A stretch of DNA of 64,000 nt, taken from positions 1 to 64,000 of the forward strand of contig NZ_JBDSLS010000108.1 of assembly GCF_039916245.1 (NCBI RefSeq). The letters are read 5' to 3'. Below, piece after piece: positions 1 to 7,656 of this stretch. The number at the start of each line of letters is the position of its first letter. Positions within the stretch are counted from its first letter, which is position 1. The notes under the pieces were generated by a model. It saw nothing but the letters and a program-made list of their open reading frames with translations. It was not told the DNA's origin and did no database searches. The stretch comes from Gelidibacter sp039916245 (GTDB lineage: Bacteria; Bacteroidota; Bacteroidia; Flavobacteriales; Flavobacteriaceae). A program made the position numbers and the translations under genes.

Positions 1-2
1 AA

Positions 3-698
3 GTAGAAGCAAAACTCGATGACAATTACGCCTTGTTAAGGCAAGCACGTCAAGAGTTAGAGGAGATCGTCGATAAACAGTCGTCCCAATATGCACAAGC
101 CGTTGGAAAAGTGACCACCTTAGAACAGAAAATTGAAGAGTTGGAAGGCCTTAAAAACGCCTACACCACTTTAGCCGCGAGTAAAGATAGTTTTGTGCAT
201 AAACACAACTTGACCATTAAAGTATTGACCTCTTTACGAAGCAATTTGCAAACACACCGCGCAAAATTAAAGAGCGATACCGAAGAACGTCTTAAATATT
301 ATGACGGCTATGTAGTGGCCTTAAAAGCTCGAACAGATCAGGAATTCGCTTCCATTTTAGAGCATTTAGGAGTTAAAACCGATGAGCACATCGGCGTCAC
401 TTTGGCCTCGATGCACACCGCGAGTGCCAAAGCACGTCAGGAAATGATGGACAATATTCCAGTTCACGAAAAAGTAATGCAAGGGGTCTATAGCAGTTAT
501 GCGGAGGCTTTACAGGAAATTCGTGCCAAGGATATCGATATCCAGAAGAATTTTGCAGAGCGTTATGGCATTGACATGAAAGAAATTTTCGAAGATTATT
601 ATAAGGCTGATGCCAATGCGTCTTCTGGAAATGATGATGCTGAACAGCCAGCAGCAGCAACAAAGGCCAAAACAAATAATGACGATTTATTGTCTTGA
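3..698 (+). CDS. Coiled-coil protein, 5' end outside window (partial)
   Basis: The reading frame is open from the first base, so the N-terminus lies upstream; a TTG at 33 is only an internal codon. About 231 residues are visible. Most are charged, heptad-like helix (many E, K, Q, L), followed by a low-complexity acidic/Ala/Lys tail ending in NNDDLLS. There is no signal peptide or membrane segment in the visible part, so it is probably cytoplasmic. I do not recognise the family. It heads the co-directional run that includes the 353-aa protein and the AAA+ ATPase, so an adaptor or structural role with that ATPase is possible but purely inferred from position. A hairpin follows the stop. Confidence 0.75.
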   Translation, partial: VEAKLDDNYALLRQARQELEEIVDKQSSQYAQAVGKVTTLEQKIEELEGLKNAYTTLAASKDSFVHKHNLTIKVLTSLRSNLQTHRAKLKSDTEERLKYYDGYVVALKARTDQEFASILEHLGVKTDEHIGVTLASMHTASAKARQEMMDNIPVHEKVMQGVYSSYAEALQEIRAKDIDIQKNFAERYGIDMKEIFEDYYKADANASSGNDDAEQPAAATKAKTNNDDLLS

Positions 699-712
699 CT
701 AGAATGATGATT

Positions 713-757
713 GACCTGAAAGATTTTCAAAACCTGTCAGGTCTTTAGTTTTTTTTA
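713..757 (+). terminator. Hairpin plus T-run after coiled-coil gene
   Basis: GACCTGA at 713-719 pairs with TCAGGTC at 737-743 and is followed by TTTAGTTTTTTTT. The position just after the stop fits an intrinsic terminator. The GACCTG/CAGGTC stem is also a common intergenic repeat in this phylum. Confidence 0.55.
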
Positions 758-848
758 GGGCGTTCCCACGCAAAAAAGCGTGGTCAGGCTTTCGGCAGTC
801 GCTCTCTTCGAGGAGCTCCAACAATGCCTCAATCCTTAACGCGGGCTT
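757..848. repeat. Dispersed intergenic repeat (AGGGCGTTCCC...CCTTAACGC type)
   Basis: A GC-richer island in AT-rich intergenic DNA. It begins AGGGCGTTCCC, contains the perfect inverted repeat CCACGC/GCGTGG (766-771 and 778-783), and ends near CAATCCTTAACGC. This layout resembles a dispersed repeat I recall from many Bacteroidota genomes; the identification is from memory. It is non-coding. Confidence 0.5.
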
Positions 849-910
849 TAGCAATAACAAATGTCGTGCTTAATTCATGATTTTTAGTATTAATTTTTAA
901 TTCAAAAAAA

Positions 911-1972
911 GTGTCCATCAATCAAATCGTCACACCATTAGATTCTGCATATCTCGATTCTAAAGAGCAATATGTCTTTTATCATAAAATGGTCGATTTT
1001 GCTCTAAAAGAATTGATAGTAAGTGCACAACGTGAACAATTGTGCACCACACAAGAAATCATTTTTTTTAAGCAATATGCTGATTTGCTCTTGTATTCCA
1101 TTGAAGCCATGCGTGTCAAGTACATGTATGATGAGGAAGACAATATGAAAGTTGATCTCACGGAATCTGGCTTCCCCAACTATTTGGAATTCCGCTATTT
1201 GTTTAATGATTTGTCCTTGAGGGAAAATTATATCGACAAGCTCAAAGATGTGAGTGAATTGCAGGAAGAGTTTTTGGATACCTTGCTCCGAAAGAAAGAA
1301 CCCATTAAAAAAAGCAGACTATTTCAAGCGGCTTCCATCGTTTATTATACTTCCGTAGAACAAAAATTTATTTTTAATCGTTTTGTTCAAGGAAAAATCA
1401 TAAAAGCGCCAGAAGGTTCAGGTGCTGAATATATGACTAGCTGGAGCTTTTTTGATGTCGGCTGCAACCGACCATTTATCTGCTATATGTACTTCGATTT
1501 TGAAGGTTCTAATATTGAAAACAACAAAACACAAATTTACGAGGTACTAAAAAACTCAGCCGATAGAGACATGACCTTAGAGGTCATGGCGTATGGCATT
1601 GATAGAAAATTAGAGGATATCAAACCAAAACATATCAAAAGGGTTGATTTGGGACCTTTTCATAATGTTTATGCCAAGGACGAAAATCAAATTACCCATG
1701 CCATTTTAAAAAGTATTGCCAATAAAGAGGTGCCATTGGAATCGTATGCATTGTCCTTAAGTATTGACGAAGTGACTTCTGGAAGTGAATTTTCTGAAGG
1801 CGGCTATTTCTCCAAACAGATCTTACAAAAATGGAACGGACCCATCCAAAAAAGTTATGTCTTGGCGCCACATCGCATTATTCAGTTATTGTACAGTAAA
1901 ACACCTGAAATCATGAATGGGTTGGCCAAACCACCGATTCAGATTGCGGATTTGAAGATAAGTAAAGAGTAG
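911..1972 (+). CDS. Unrecognised 353-aa protein of the ATPase gene run
   Basis: The start is GTG at 911; the frame has no better ATG near the upstream boundary. The protein is 353 aa, soluble, without signal peptide or transmembrane segment. The N-terminal third is helical and charged (YVFYHKMVDFALKELI); the rest looks mixed alpha/beta. I recognise no catalytic motif. It follows the coiled-coil gene and precedes the AAA+ ATPase in the same direction, and ends at a repeat-rich stretch holding decayed four-helix-bundle genes. Function unknown; a partner or substrate-adaptor of the ATPase is a guess from context. Coding status is supported by length and codon use like its neighbours. Confidence 0.7.
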   Translation: MSINQIVTPLDSAYLDSKEQYVFYHKMVDFALKELIVSAQREQLCTTQEIIFFKQYADLLLYSIEAMRVKYMYDEEDNMKVDLTESGFPNYLEFRYLFNDLSLRENYIDKLKDVSELQEEFLDTLLRKKEPIKKSRLFQAASIVYYTSVEQKFIFNRFVQGKIIKAPEGSGAEYMTSWSFFDVGCNRPFICYMYFDFEGSNIENNKTQIYEVLKNSADRDMTLEVMAYGIDRKLEDIKPKHIKRVDLGPFHNVYAKDENQITHAILKSIANKEVPLESYALSLSIDEVTSGSEFSEGGYFSKQILQKWNGPIQKSYVLAPHRIIQLLYSKTPEIMNGLAKPPIQIADLKISKE

Positions 1973-2010
1973 AAGTCGGCAGTCAGCAGTCTTCAGTCTT
2001 CAGTCGGCAG
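1973..2010. repeat. Iterated CAGTCTTC / GTCGGCAG repeat
   Basis: Immediately after the stop of the 353-aa gene the DNA iterates the words GTCGGCAGTCAGCAGTCTTCAG. This is the inverse-complement style of the GAAGACTGCC repeats at 2131-2177 and 2556-2639, so the decayed S23-type copies in between are bracketed by inverted iterated repeats. Confidence 0.7.
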
Positions 2011-2064
2011 ATATTTCGATTTGAAATTGTTTTAGTCATTAATATCAAAACTGAGGGCTGAAAA

Positions 2065-2130
2065 ATGGATTATAAAGATGATAGTGAACTCTTAAGTTAT
2101 ATGGTGAAAAATTTTGGATTAAAATATTAA
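2065..2130 (+). pseudogene. C-terminal remnant of a four-helix-bundle (S23/IVP-type) gene
   Basis: A 21-codon frame whose translation contains ELLSYMVKNFGLKY before TAA. It closely matches the C-terminus (GRLLNYMINNPDKFGLK) that would be read from the neighbouring copy at 2179-2544. The rest of this copy is gone. It is followed by the same GGCAATCT...GACTGCCAACTGAAGACT tail as the next copy, so the two form a tandem of decayed units. Confidence 0.65.
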
Positions 2131-2177
2131 CGGCAATCTAAAAGTAAGACTGAAGACTGCCAACTGAAGACTAAAAA
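2131..2177 (+). repeat. Repeat tail between the two decayed S23-type copies
   Basis: The sequence begins CGGCAATCTAAAAG and ends with GACTGAAGACTGCC then AACTGAAGACTAAAAAC, directly touching the ATG at 2179. The same tail, expanded, follows the second copy and touches the ATG of the ATPase gene. Confidence 0.7.
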
Positions 2178-2178
2178 C

Positions 2179-2544
2179 ATGGGTTTCAAAAAATTATTAG
2201 CATATCAGAGAGGATTTGATTTAGCCATGGATATTTTCCACGTGACAAAGGGTTTTCCGAAATCCGAACAATTTGTATTGACGTCTCAAATGGTAAGATC
2301 AAGCCGAGCTGTTTGCTCAGCAATTGCAGAAGCTTATAGAAAACGACAATATGAAAAGCATTTCAAAAGTAAATTATCTGATGCTGATAGTGAAAATTCT
2401 GAAACTCAATTGTGGTTAGATTTTGCTTTGGCTTGAGATTATATAGCTGAACCTAAGAGAATAGAATTACAACTAAAGAGTGAAGAAATTGGAAGACTCT
2501 TAAATTATATGATCAACAATCCCGATAAATTCGGATTAAAATAA
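2179..2544 (+). pseudogene. Four-helix-bundle protein (S23/IVP family), nonsense-interrupted
   Basis: The frame opens MGFKKLLAYQRGFDLAMD and carries family hallmarks: an aromatic/Gln start of helix 1, FPKSEQFVLTSQMVRSS, then the SETQLWLDFALA segment. An in-frame TGA at 2434-2436 stands where the family normally has Cys (FALAC-DYI). Beyond it the same frame continues DYIAEPKRIE... to GRLLNYMINNPDKFGLK and TAA at 2542-2544. One base change would therefore restore a ~121-aa protein of usual family length. The family occurs in 23S rRNA intervening sequences and as Avd in diversity-generating retroelements; the role of free-standing copies is unclear. Repeat tails flank it on both sides. Confidence 0.85.
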
Positions 2545-2640
2545 TAATGGCAATTCAAAAGATAGAACACTATAGACTACGGACTGCAGACTGCCAGCTG
2601 AGGACTGCCCGCTGAGGACTGCCAACTGAAGACTTAAAAA
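2545..2640 (+). repeat. Expanded GACTGCC/GAGGACTGCC repeat tail upstream of the ATPase gene
   Basis: From about 2556 the DNA iterates GACTACGGACTGCAGACTGCC, GCTGAGGACTGCC, GCTGAGGACTGCC and AACTGAAGACTTAAAAA. The last word ends three bases before the ATG at 2643. It is an enlarged version of the tail at 2131-2177. It contains no obvious promoter. Confidence 0.75.
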
Positions 2641-2642
2641 AT

Positions 2643-4601
2643 ATGCAACAAAACTCCACATTCCCCATAAAACAAAACGAACTCGATATGCTTCGTGATG
2701 AAGCAGCATCGTATCTCAAAAGCATCCAATGGGAGCAAGGGCAACGTGCCAAAAGCAAAGACAAAAATGCTAAGGACGATTCAATTCTGCTTTATCTTTC
2801 TAGAGCCAATAACGGCTCAAATAATCCGGAAACGACTTCGGTATCTAAAACGATTTTGGAGCTTAAAAAACGTCTGTTGCCAGATTCTATTGCCATTCCT
2901 GTGTTACTCAATCAAACCTTATATGCCGTTCAGGAAGGTCTGACTTTGGGGATTTGGATCAAGGACAGTTATTATCATGCCTCAGGATTATCCAGTTTAA
3001 ATGAGCGTAAAGCTTCTTTGGACAGCTTGGGCAAAAGAGAATATGAAAGCAAAATGCACACCGCTACAGCGTTCATGTTGTTTGCCGCGGCCTATAATAT
3101 TTTACATAACCTTAAATCGTATGCGTCGGATGATTTGAGCGTCATGAAACAGAAATTTGCTGGAATTCCTGAGGTGTCGTTATTAACGCCATTAAAAGGT
3201 GTGGCCTGTACTTTATTTTATTATGATAAGTATTTGGGACATCCAGATATTATCAAAAGCGATAAGGACGTGGCTGATTTTACAGTGGTGTTTTTTGAAG
3301 CGCTGATTGACGAAATCCAAATGCGAAAATCTACTTTAGAATATCAAGAAACTATTTTGGATCGCACTTATAAACTGGAGCATTCAGATTTCGCGATTTC
3401 TGGATGGAATAACGCTTTCGCCGGTGCTGCCAAAAGTATAGAGTTCAACAAAATAAAGTTTGAGCAAATTGTCGGTAATAAAGACGCCAAACATTTTGCC
3501 CGGCGTTTAACGGAGCGAATGTTGAGTTATGATTTTACGGCAAAAAAAAATCCGTTTCAGGAATTGGGCGGATTTATGCCAGTCTTTATGGGCTACGGCA
3601 TCCCTGGAACAGGAAAAAGTATGCTCATTGCCGCTATTGCGACGCGATTAAAAGAGTATTGTGACCATTTAGAAATCCCGTTTTTATTTCATCCGATGCC
3701 AGATACCTTGATCTCCACTTTTCAAGGTGGTTCGGCAGAGAAAATGGTGGAGTGGATGAAACCCATGCAAGATCCCACAAAATTGATTTTTGCGCCGATT
3801 GATGATGCCGAAAACAATTTACAGGAGCGAACCGCTCAAGGGGTTTCTGCCGGTGTTAAAGAAGTCATTGGAGTGTTTTTGAGATATACGGAAGGCGCGT
3901 ACGCAGTAAATTATGGCAACAGCGCCATCGGACTATTTACCAATTTACCAGAAATGCTGGATAAAGCCGTGATTTCGCGTGTGCAAGGACGATTCAAAAT
4001 TGATGGTGCGCGAACGGAAAACGACTTTTTGGATCAGGATCATTTATGGTGGCGCAAGTTACAGGACACCATGCCAGATTTTATAAATATGAAAAATCCT
4101 GATCAATATAAATATCTTCAAGATCAAGGTTTGGCAAAAAGTATGGGAGAAATCTTGAAATCTGTGGATAAGCCTTCAGAAGAACGAGTCCATGCCGTTT
4201 ATGATCGTGTTGAAAAGCAGTTTCAAACGAATGAACATCAGTTTTACGCCAATTTATATAAGGAAATCCAACAGGTTTTTCCATTCTTTTCATCGCGTGA
4301 TGTCAGGAATATCCAATCGGCCATTTCATTGCGTTTAACTGATTTTGATTTGGAAACGGCTTGGTTCGATAATCCGGAATTTTATTTTAAACAGACGTAT
4401 GATACCAAATTCAACATGCTACAGGAATTGATGCGCGCTAATATGAAAGGTCTTAATTTTTCAGAAATAAGACGTCAGGAAGTGGTGCGTTATCTTGATA
4501 ATGTGGCCACTATAGCCGACACCGATTTTAAACGTCAAGTCGATTCAAGAGTCAATCAGCTCAATATAGAATTGGAAGCACGAAAGAAGTTTGAGAAATA
4601 G
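2643..4601 (+). CDS. AAA+ family ATPase, 652 aa, uncharacterised
   Basis: The Walker A motif GYGIPGTGKS lies at residues ~317-326 and a Walker B-like LIFAPIDDAEN at ~381-391, so the ATPase core is in the second half. The N-terminal ~300 residues are an unrecognised, mostly helical region without signal peptide or membrane segment. The Walker B carries Asp-Asp rather than Asp-Glu. The AAA+ type is clear; the subfamily and substrate are not. The ATG sits three bases after a repeat tail, so the normal upstream region has been replaced or displaced by the S23/repeat units. Co-direction with the coiled-coil and 353-aa genes suggests one functional module, possibly remodelling of a coiled-coil or membrane partner (inference). 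Confidence 0.85.
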   Translation: MQQNSTFPIKQNELDMLRDEAASYLKSIQWEQGQRAKSKDKNAKDDSILLYLSRANNGSNNPETTSVSKTILELKKRLLPDSIAIPVLLNQTLYAVQEGLTLGIWIKDSYYHASGLSSLNERKASLDSLGKREYESKMHTATAFMLFAAAYNILHNLKSYASDDLSVMKQKFAGIPEVSLLTPLKGVACTLFYYDKYLGHPDIIKSDKDVADFTVVFFEALIDEIQMRKSTLEYQETILDRTYKLEHSDFAISGWNNAFAGAAKSIEFNKIKFEQIVGNKDAKHFARRLTERMLSYDFTAKKNPFQELGGFMPVFMGYGIPGTGKSMLIAAIATRLKEYCDHLEIPFLFHPMPDTLISTFQGGSAEKMVEWMKPMQDPTKLIFAPIDDAENNLQERTAQGVSAGVKEVIGVFLRYTEGAYAVNYGNSAIGLFTNLPEMLDKAVISRVQGRFKIDGARTENDFLDQDHLWWRKLQDTMPDFINMKNPDQYKYLQDQGLAKSMGEILKSVDKPSEERVHAVYDRVEKQFQTNEHQFYANLYKEIQQVFPFFSSRDVRNIQSAISLRLTDFDLETAWFDNPEFYFKQTYDTKFNMLQELMRANMKGLNFSEIRRQEVVRYLDNVATIADTDFKRQVDSRVNQLNIELEARKKFEK

Positions 4602-4604
4602 AGA

Positions 4605-4731
4605 AAAGAGGGAAGAAAATAGAGTATAGAAAATAGACAATAGAAGTTCATCAATAAACATGAGAGACGAACTGAAATAAAGGCTAATAAATCAGTGGAA
4701 ATCAGCAGAATCAGCATCATCAGTGTTCTAT
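4605..4731. repeat. Purine-rich iterated repeat and ATCAGTG...GTTCTAT word
   Basis: After the ATPase stop come iterations of AGAAAATAGAG/ATAGAAAATAGAC, then at 4689-4731 a copy of the ATCAGTGGAAATCAGC...CATCAGTGTTCTAT family that recurs at 56489-56530 and 56600-56641. Non-coding. Confidence 0.6.
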
Positions 4732-4803
4732 GAAAATTAAACGAATTATTGTCTAATATGAATGAGTTCATTAAACCGATTAACACCACACAAACAACAA
4801 AGA

Positions 4804-5397
4804 ATGTCAGAAAACATAAAAAATATCGTCCATAAAACCCTTTCTAAAGCTTGGGCAACTTTGCTTCAGATTGATTATGATTATAAATTCAAAGACGGTA
4901 CATGGAAACGCGTTTCAAGAGAAAGTTATGATCGCGGAAATGGCACAGGCGTTTTGTTATATAATATTGAAAAGAGGACTGTTATTTTGACGAAACAATT
5001 CCGGATGCCCATTTACGAAACTAATCCTGATGAAGCCATGTCACTTGAAGTCTGCGCTGGAGCCATTGATAAAAATCAATCCCCAGAATCGACCATCATT
5101 CGAGAAGTGGAAGAAGAAGTGGGGTATAAAATAAAAGAAGTTAAAAAGGTTCTGGAAGCTTATATGTCTCCTGGAGCATTAACAGAAAAAATGTATTTAT
5201 TTATTGCGCCTTATACAGATGCTATGAAGATTAATGAAGGTGGCGGTGTTGCGGGAGAACATGAAGAGATTGAAGTTTTGGAAATGCCGTTTTTAAAAGC
5301 TCTCAAAATGATGGAATCAGGAGACATTCGAGATGCTAAAACAATCATGTTGTTACAGTATGCACAAATGAATGATTTAATAAAGAATAAAGAATAA
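4804..5397 (+). CDS. nudK: Nudix hydrolase, NudK-like (GDP-mannose pyrophosphatase family)
   Basis: The Nudix box is clear: GAIDKNQ at its start and REVEEEVGY at residues ~100-108, with Gln in place of the first conserved Glu, a position also relaxed in NudK as I recall it. The upstream strand VLLYNIEKRTVILTKQFRMP and the PGALTEKMYLF stretch match the NudK/ADP-ribose pyrophosphatase fold. The expected reaction is hydrolysis of a nucleoside diphosphate-linked sugar such as GDP-mannose. I chose the ATG at 4804 (197 aa) because homology-like sequence begins there; an in-frame ATG at 4762 would add 14 residues. The last codons and the stop lie inside an 11-copy 7-bp tandem repeat. Confidence 0.85.
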   Translation: MSENIKNIVHKTLSKAWATLLQIDYDYKFKDGTWKRVSRESYDRGNGTGVLLYNIEKRTVILTKQFRMPIYETNPDEAMSLEVCAGAIDKNQSPESTIIREVEEEVGYKIKEVKKVLEAYMSPGALTEKMYLFIAPYTDAMKINEGGGVAGEHEEIEVLEMPFLKALKMMESGDIRDAKTIMLLQYAQMNDLIKNKE

Positions 5398-5455
5398 AGA
5401 ATAAAGAATAAAGAATAAAGAATAAAGAATAAAGAATAAAGAATAAAGAATAAAG
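5379..5455 (+). repeat. Tandem repeat (AATAAAG) x 11
   Basis: Eleven perfect copies of AATAAAG run from 5379 to 5455. The first ~19 bases encode the C-terminus (KNKE) and stop codon of the Nudix gene; the rest is intergenic. All three frames of the 7-mer reach a TAA within 21 bases, so slippage changes only the last few residues. A mutable spacer of 28 bases separates it from the next ATG. Confidence 0.97.
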
Positions 5456-5482
5456 TTTATTTTAGAAACTAGAAACCAGTTA

Positions 5483-6718
5483 ATGGAAAAGCTAAAAGCA
5501 GCACATTTATTTAGAGATGAACTCATCCCAATTAGTGGGAAGCTTGTTGAGCGTTACAATCAGTGCCTGAAAACTTTGGGAATTGCTGAAACAAAACTCT
5601 CGGGTTTTTCTATTGACGGAATTGGTTGGAGTCCTGAAATTGCTGAAGAAAAAAAGGAAATTCATTATCTAAATAATGGAGAGGCCAATCCAAACGGTAT
5701 CATCATAACGCCATTGCAAAAGGGAAAACCTGTGTATGTGCCTTTTCATACTTTTGATAGGGATATGATGCAGCACATCTTTAAAACCTATGAAGAAAAA
5801 ATCAATGATATTACGAGAGACTGTGCGATTTGCATTGATTTTGACCAATATATCGATGCCTTTTATGAGCCTTTAGATATTTTAAAATACAAGGATATTT
5901 CCATAAGTTTTAAACTGATCAACAATCTTGATAAGGAGCAAAAAAAGCAGTTTCAACTGATTGATAGCTTTAAACAGGGCAATAATTTTATTGATGAACA
6001 CCTGCAGCAACAGTTGTTGGACTCGGCAAAAACCTATGGCGATTTAAGACACCGAAATTTAGAGCTCAATGAGCTTTATTTCTCAACGGATTCGTTTTAC
6101 ACCAGCGCATTTGGAGGTGTGTATCTATTACGAGATTTCATAGCGCCAATTATGGTGTTCGAAGATGAGAAATGGCATAAGGAAGCCATAAAAGATACGT
6201 CTCATGAGGTTTTTATTTATCACATTTCGCAACCAGAATTGCTCGATAAATTACAAGACCATTTAATTATCGAATATGATTTAGAAGAAGTGGTAAAGAC
6301 ACCACGCTATGAACGTATCAAAAAATTCATGTTTTCTCAGATTTTAAAGGACACCCAAAACCCAATAAAAGATATTTTGGATGACAAAGTGCTGTTCAAA
6401 GGCTATTTGAACAAAATGACGATTGAAGACCGTAAGAAAGTCATGAGTGTTGAGCTTTATCTCGAAAAAATGGAAGTCAGCAACCAATATAAATTGGCAG
6501 ATATTGTAGATGTCAAACTTTTTGAAGCCTTGCAACAACCGCATTCATCATTGAGTCCGAAGCATCAGGATTTGATTTGGAAATTATTGGTTAATATTTC
6601 GCCTTTGGATGTTTTATTCTTGTATTGGTATGATAAAGAGCAGTTTTATAAAAATTATAAGGATTGGGATGAATCGTTGAAAGATTGGGTGATTGAAACC
6701 ATCCGTAACAATATATAG
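5483..6718 (+). CDS. Unrecognised 411-aa protein
   Basis: A soluble-looking 411-aa protein starting MEKLKAAHLFRDELIPISG, with no signal peptide, membrane segment or motif I can name. It is rich in aromatic and charged residues and looks globular alpha/beta. One stretch, DCAICIDFDQYIDAFYEP, holds acidic residues that could bind metal but is not a known signature. It is co-directional with the ATPase and Nudix genes. The product may belong to the same module; no function is proposed. A repeat-rich stretch with a decayed S23-type gene separates it from the following membrane protein genes. Confidence 0.7.
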   Translation: MEKLKAAHLFRDELIPISGKLVERYNQCLKTLGIAETKLSGFSIDGIGWSPEIAEEKKEIHYLNNGEANPNGIIITPLQKGKPVYVPFHTFDRDMMQHIFKTYEEKINDITRDCAICIDFDQYIDAFYEPLDILKYKDISISFKLINNLDKEQKKQFQLIDSFKQGNNFIDEHLQQQLLDSAKTYGDLRHRNLELNELYFSTDSFYTSAFGGVYLLRDFIAPIMVFEDEKWHKEAIKDTSHEVFIYHISQPELLDKLQDHLIIEYDLEEVVKTPRYERIKKFMFSQILKDTQNPIKDILDDKVLFKGYLNKMTIEDRKKVMSVELYLEKMEVSNQYKLADIVDVKLFEALQQPHSSLSPKHQDLIWKLLVNISPLDVLFLYWYDKEQFYKNYKDWDESLKDWVIETIRNNI

Positions 6719-6776
6719 CTAAGAGCTAGAAGCATGAAGAATAGAGTTGGAAGATTGAAGCACGAAGCATGAAGTT
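6719..6776. repeat. Iterated GAAGCATGAAG / GAAGCACGAAGC repeat
   Basis: Directly after the stop of the 411-aa gene: AGCTAGAAGCATGAAGAATAG then GGAAGATTGAAGCACGAAGC and ATGAAG. It is the same style as the repeats around the 1973-2640 units but built from a different word. The following ~230 bases (6780-7010) hold nothing I can assign. Confidence 0.65.
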
Positions 6777-7011
6777 TTATATCTTTATAATTTAGATATT
6801 AGAGAGTTGTAATTTGAAGGTTTGATTCTTTCGCAAAAACGCGAGGAATATTTTGCAACATAAAACTTTAGCAATAAAATAAGAAATGATGTACGTAATG
6901 ACTCGGTTGAGTTTTTAATATTTCATCGATAAAACGTATAAGAAATGTCATTTTTTGAAGTTTTGGAATATAAACTGAAGTTAAACTAAAGTGTTTTGCT
7001 TTCAGTTTCTT

Positions 7012-7110
7012 GCTTCAAACCTAAATATAAGTTTATGATTCAAATAGAAATAATTTTATTAAATAGCAATAGTCAAGCTTCGTGCTCCACGCTTCCAGCT
7101 TCCAACTTTT
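7012..7110 (+). repeat. Left copy of imperfect ~100-bp direct repeat flanking S23-type copy B
   Basis: It begins GCTTCAAACCTAAATATAAG, continues TTATGATTCAAATAGAAATA, and ends in CGCTTCCAGCTTCCAAC plus T-run just before ATG 7117. The right copy at 7552-7653 has the same order of words and also ends just before a start codon (7657). Confidence 0.65.
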
Positions 7111-7116
7111 TTTATC

Positions 7117-7477
7117 ATGAAATTTAAATTTGAAAATTTAATAATTTGGCAGAAAGCGATGGACTTGGGAGAGGAGATGAATGCTTTAGCATATAAGTTT
7201 CCAAAAGAAGAGCTATATAATCTTTCTTCCCAAGTTAGAAGAGCGTCAGATTCTATAGCATTGAATATTTCAGAAGGTTCAATTTTGCAATCAGATGCTG
7301 AATATAGAAAATTCTTAGGTTATGCAATAAGATCAACTGCCCGAAGTAGTGACGTGTTTGCATAAAGCGAAAAGAAGAAATTGTTTGAATGAAGACGATT
7401 TTCTTAAATTCTATAAAGCATGTTTTGATTTAATGAATATGACCATTGCATTTAGGAACAGAATTAAAAAAGCATGA
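7117..7477 (+). pseudogene. Four-helix-bundle protein (S23/IVP family), frameshifted
   Basis: The frame opens MKFKFENLIIWQKAMDLG and shows the family pattern FPKEELYNLSSQVRRASDSIALNISEGS, then FLGYAIRSTA. At about 7342 an extra C (GCCCGAAGTAG instead of GCCGAAGTAG) shifts the frame, giving RSSDVFA and TAA at 7363-7365. In the +1 frame the expected continuation EVVTCLHKAKRRNCL... runs to AFRNRIKKA and TGA at 7475-7477. Removing one base restores a full ~119-aa protein. It is flanked by imperfect direct repeats. Like the two copies near 2.1-2.5 kb it is broken. Confidence 0.85.
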
Positions 7478-7653
7478 AGCACGAATTTGGATGCGCGAAG
7501 TAATACTTTTTTTACCACAATAATTGTTAAACTTCGCGCTTCATGCTCCCAACTTCAAACATAAATATGATAACTTATGATTGCATTAGAAATAGAATTA
7601 ATCATCTGCAAGTTCAAAGCTTCGGGCTTCGAGCTTCAAACTTCCAGCTTTTA
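7478..7653 (+). repeat. Right repeat block, including the second ~100-bp direct repeat
   Basis: 7478-7551 iterates GAAGCACGAA / CTTCGCGCTTCATGC words. 7552-7653 repeats the order seen at 7012-7110: CTTCAAACATAAATATGAT, CTTATGATTGCATTAGAAATAG, then CTTCGGGCTTCGAGCTTC and CTTCCAGCTTTTAC before ATG 7657. Confidence 0.65.
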
Positions 7654-7656
7654 CAC

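Noticed and set aside
2434..2436. TGA in the S23-type gene as selenocysteine codon
   Set aside because: A Cys position read as Sec is tempting, but no SECIS-like hairpin or selenium gene is seen and sister copies are also broken.
7543..7656. N-terminal extension of the 172-aa membrane protein gene
   Set aside because: The extra 38 codons translate the direct-repeat block; the TM helix and normal start begin at 7657.
1973..7656. Diversity-generating retroelement (Avd-like proteins present)
   Set aside because: No reverse transcriptase and no template/variable repeat pair with adenine-specific changes in the window.
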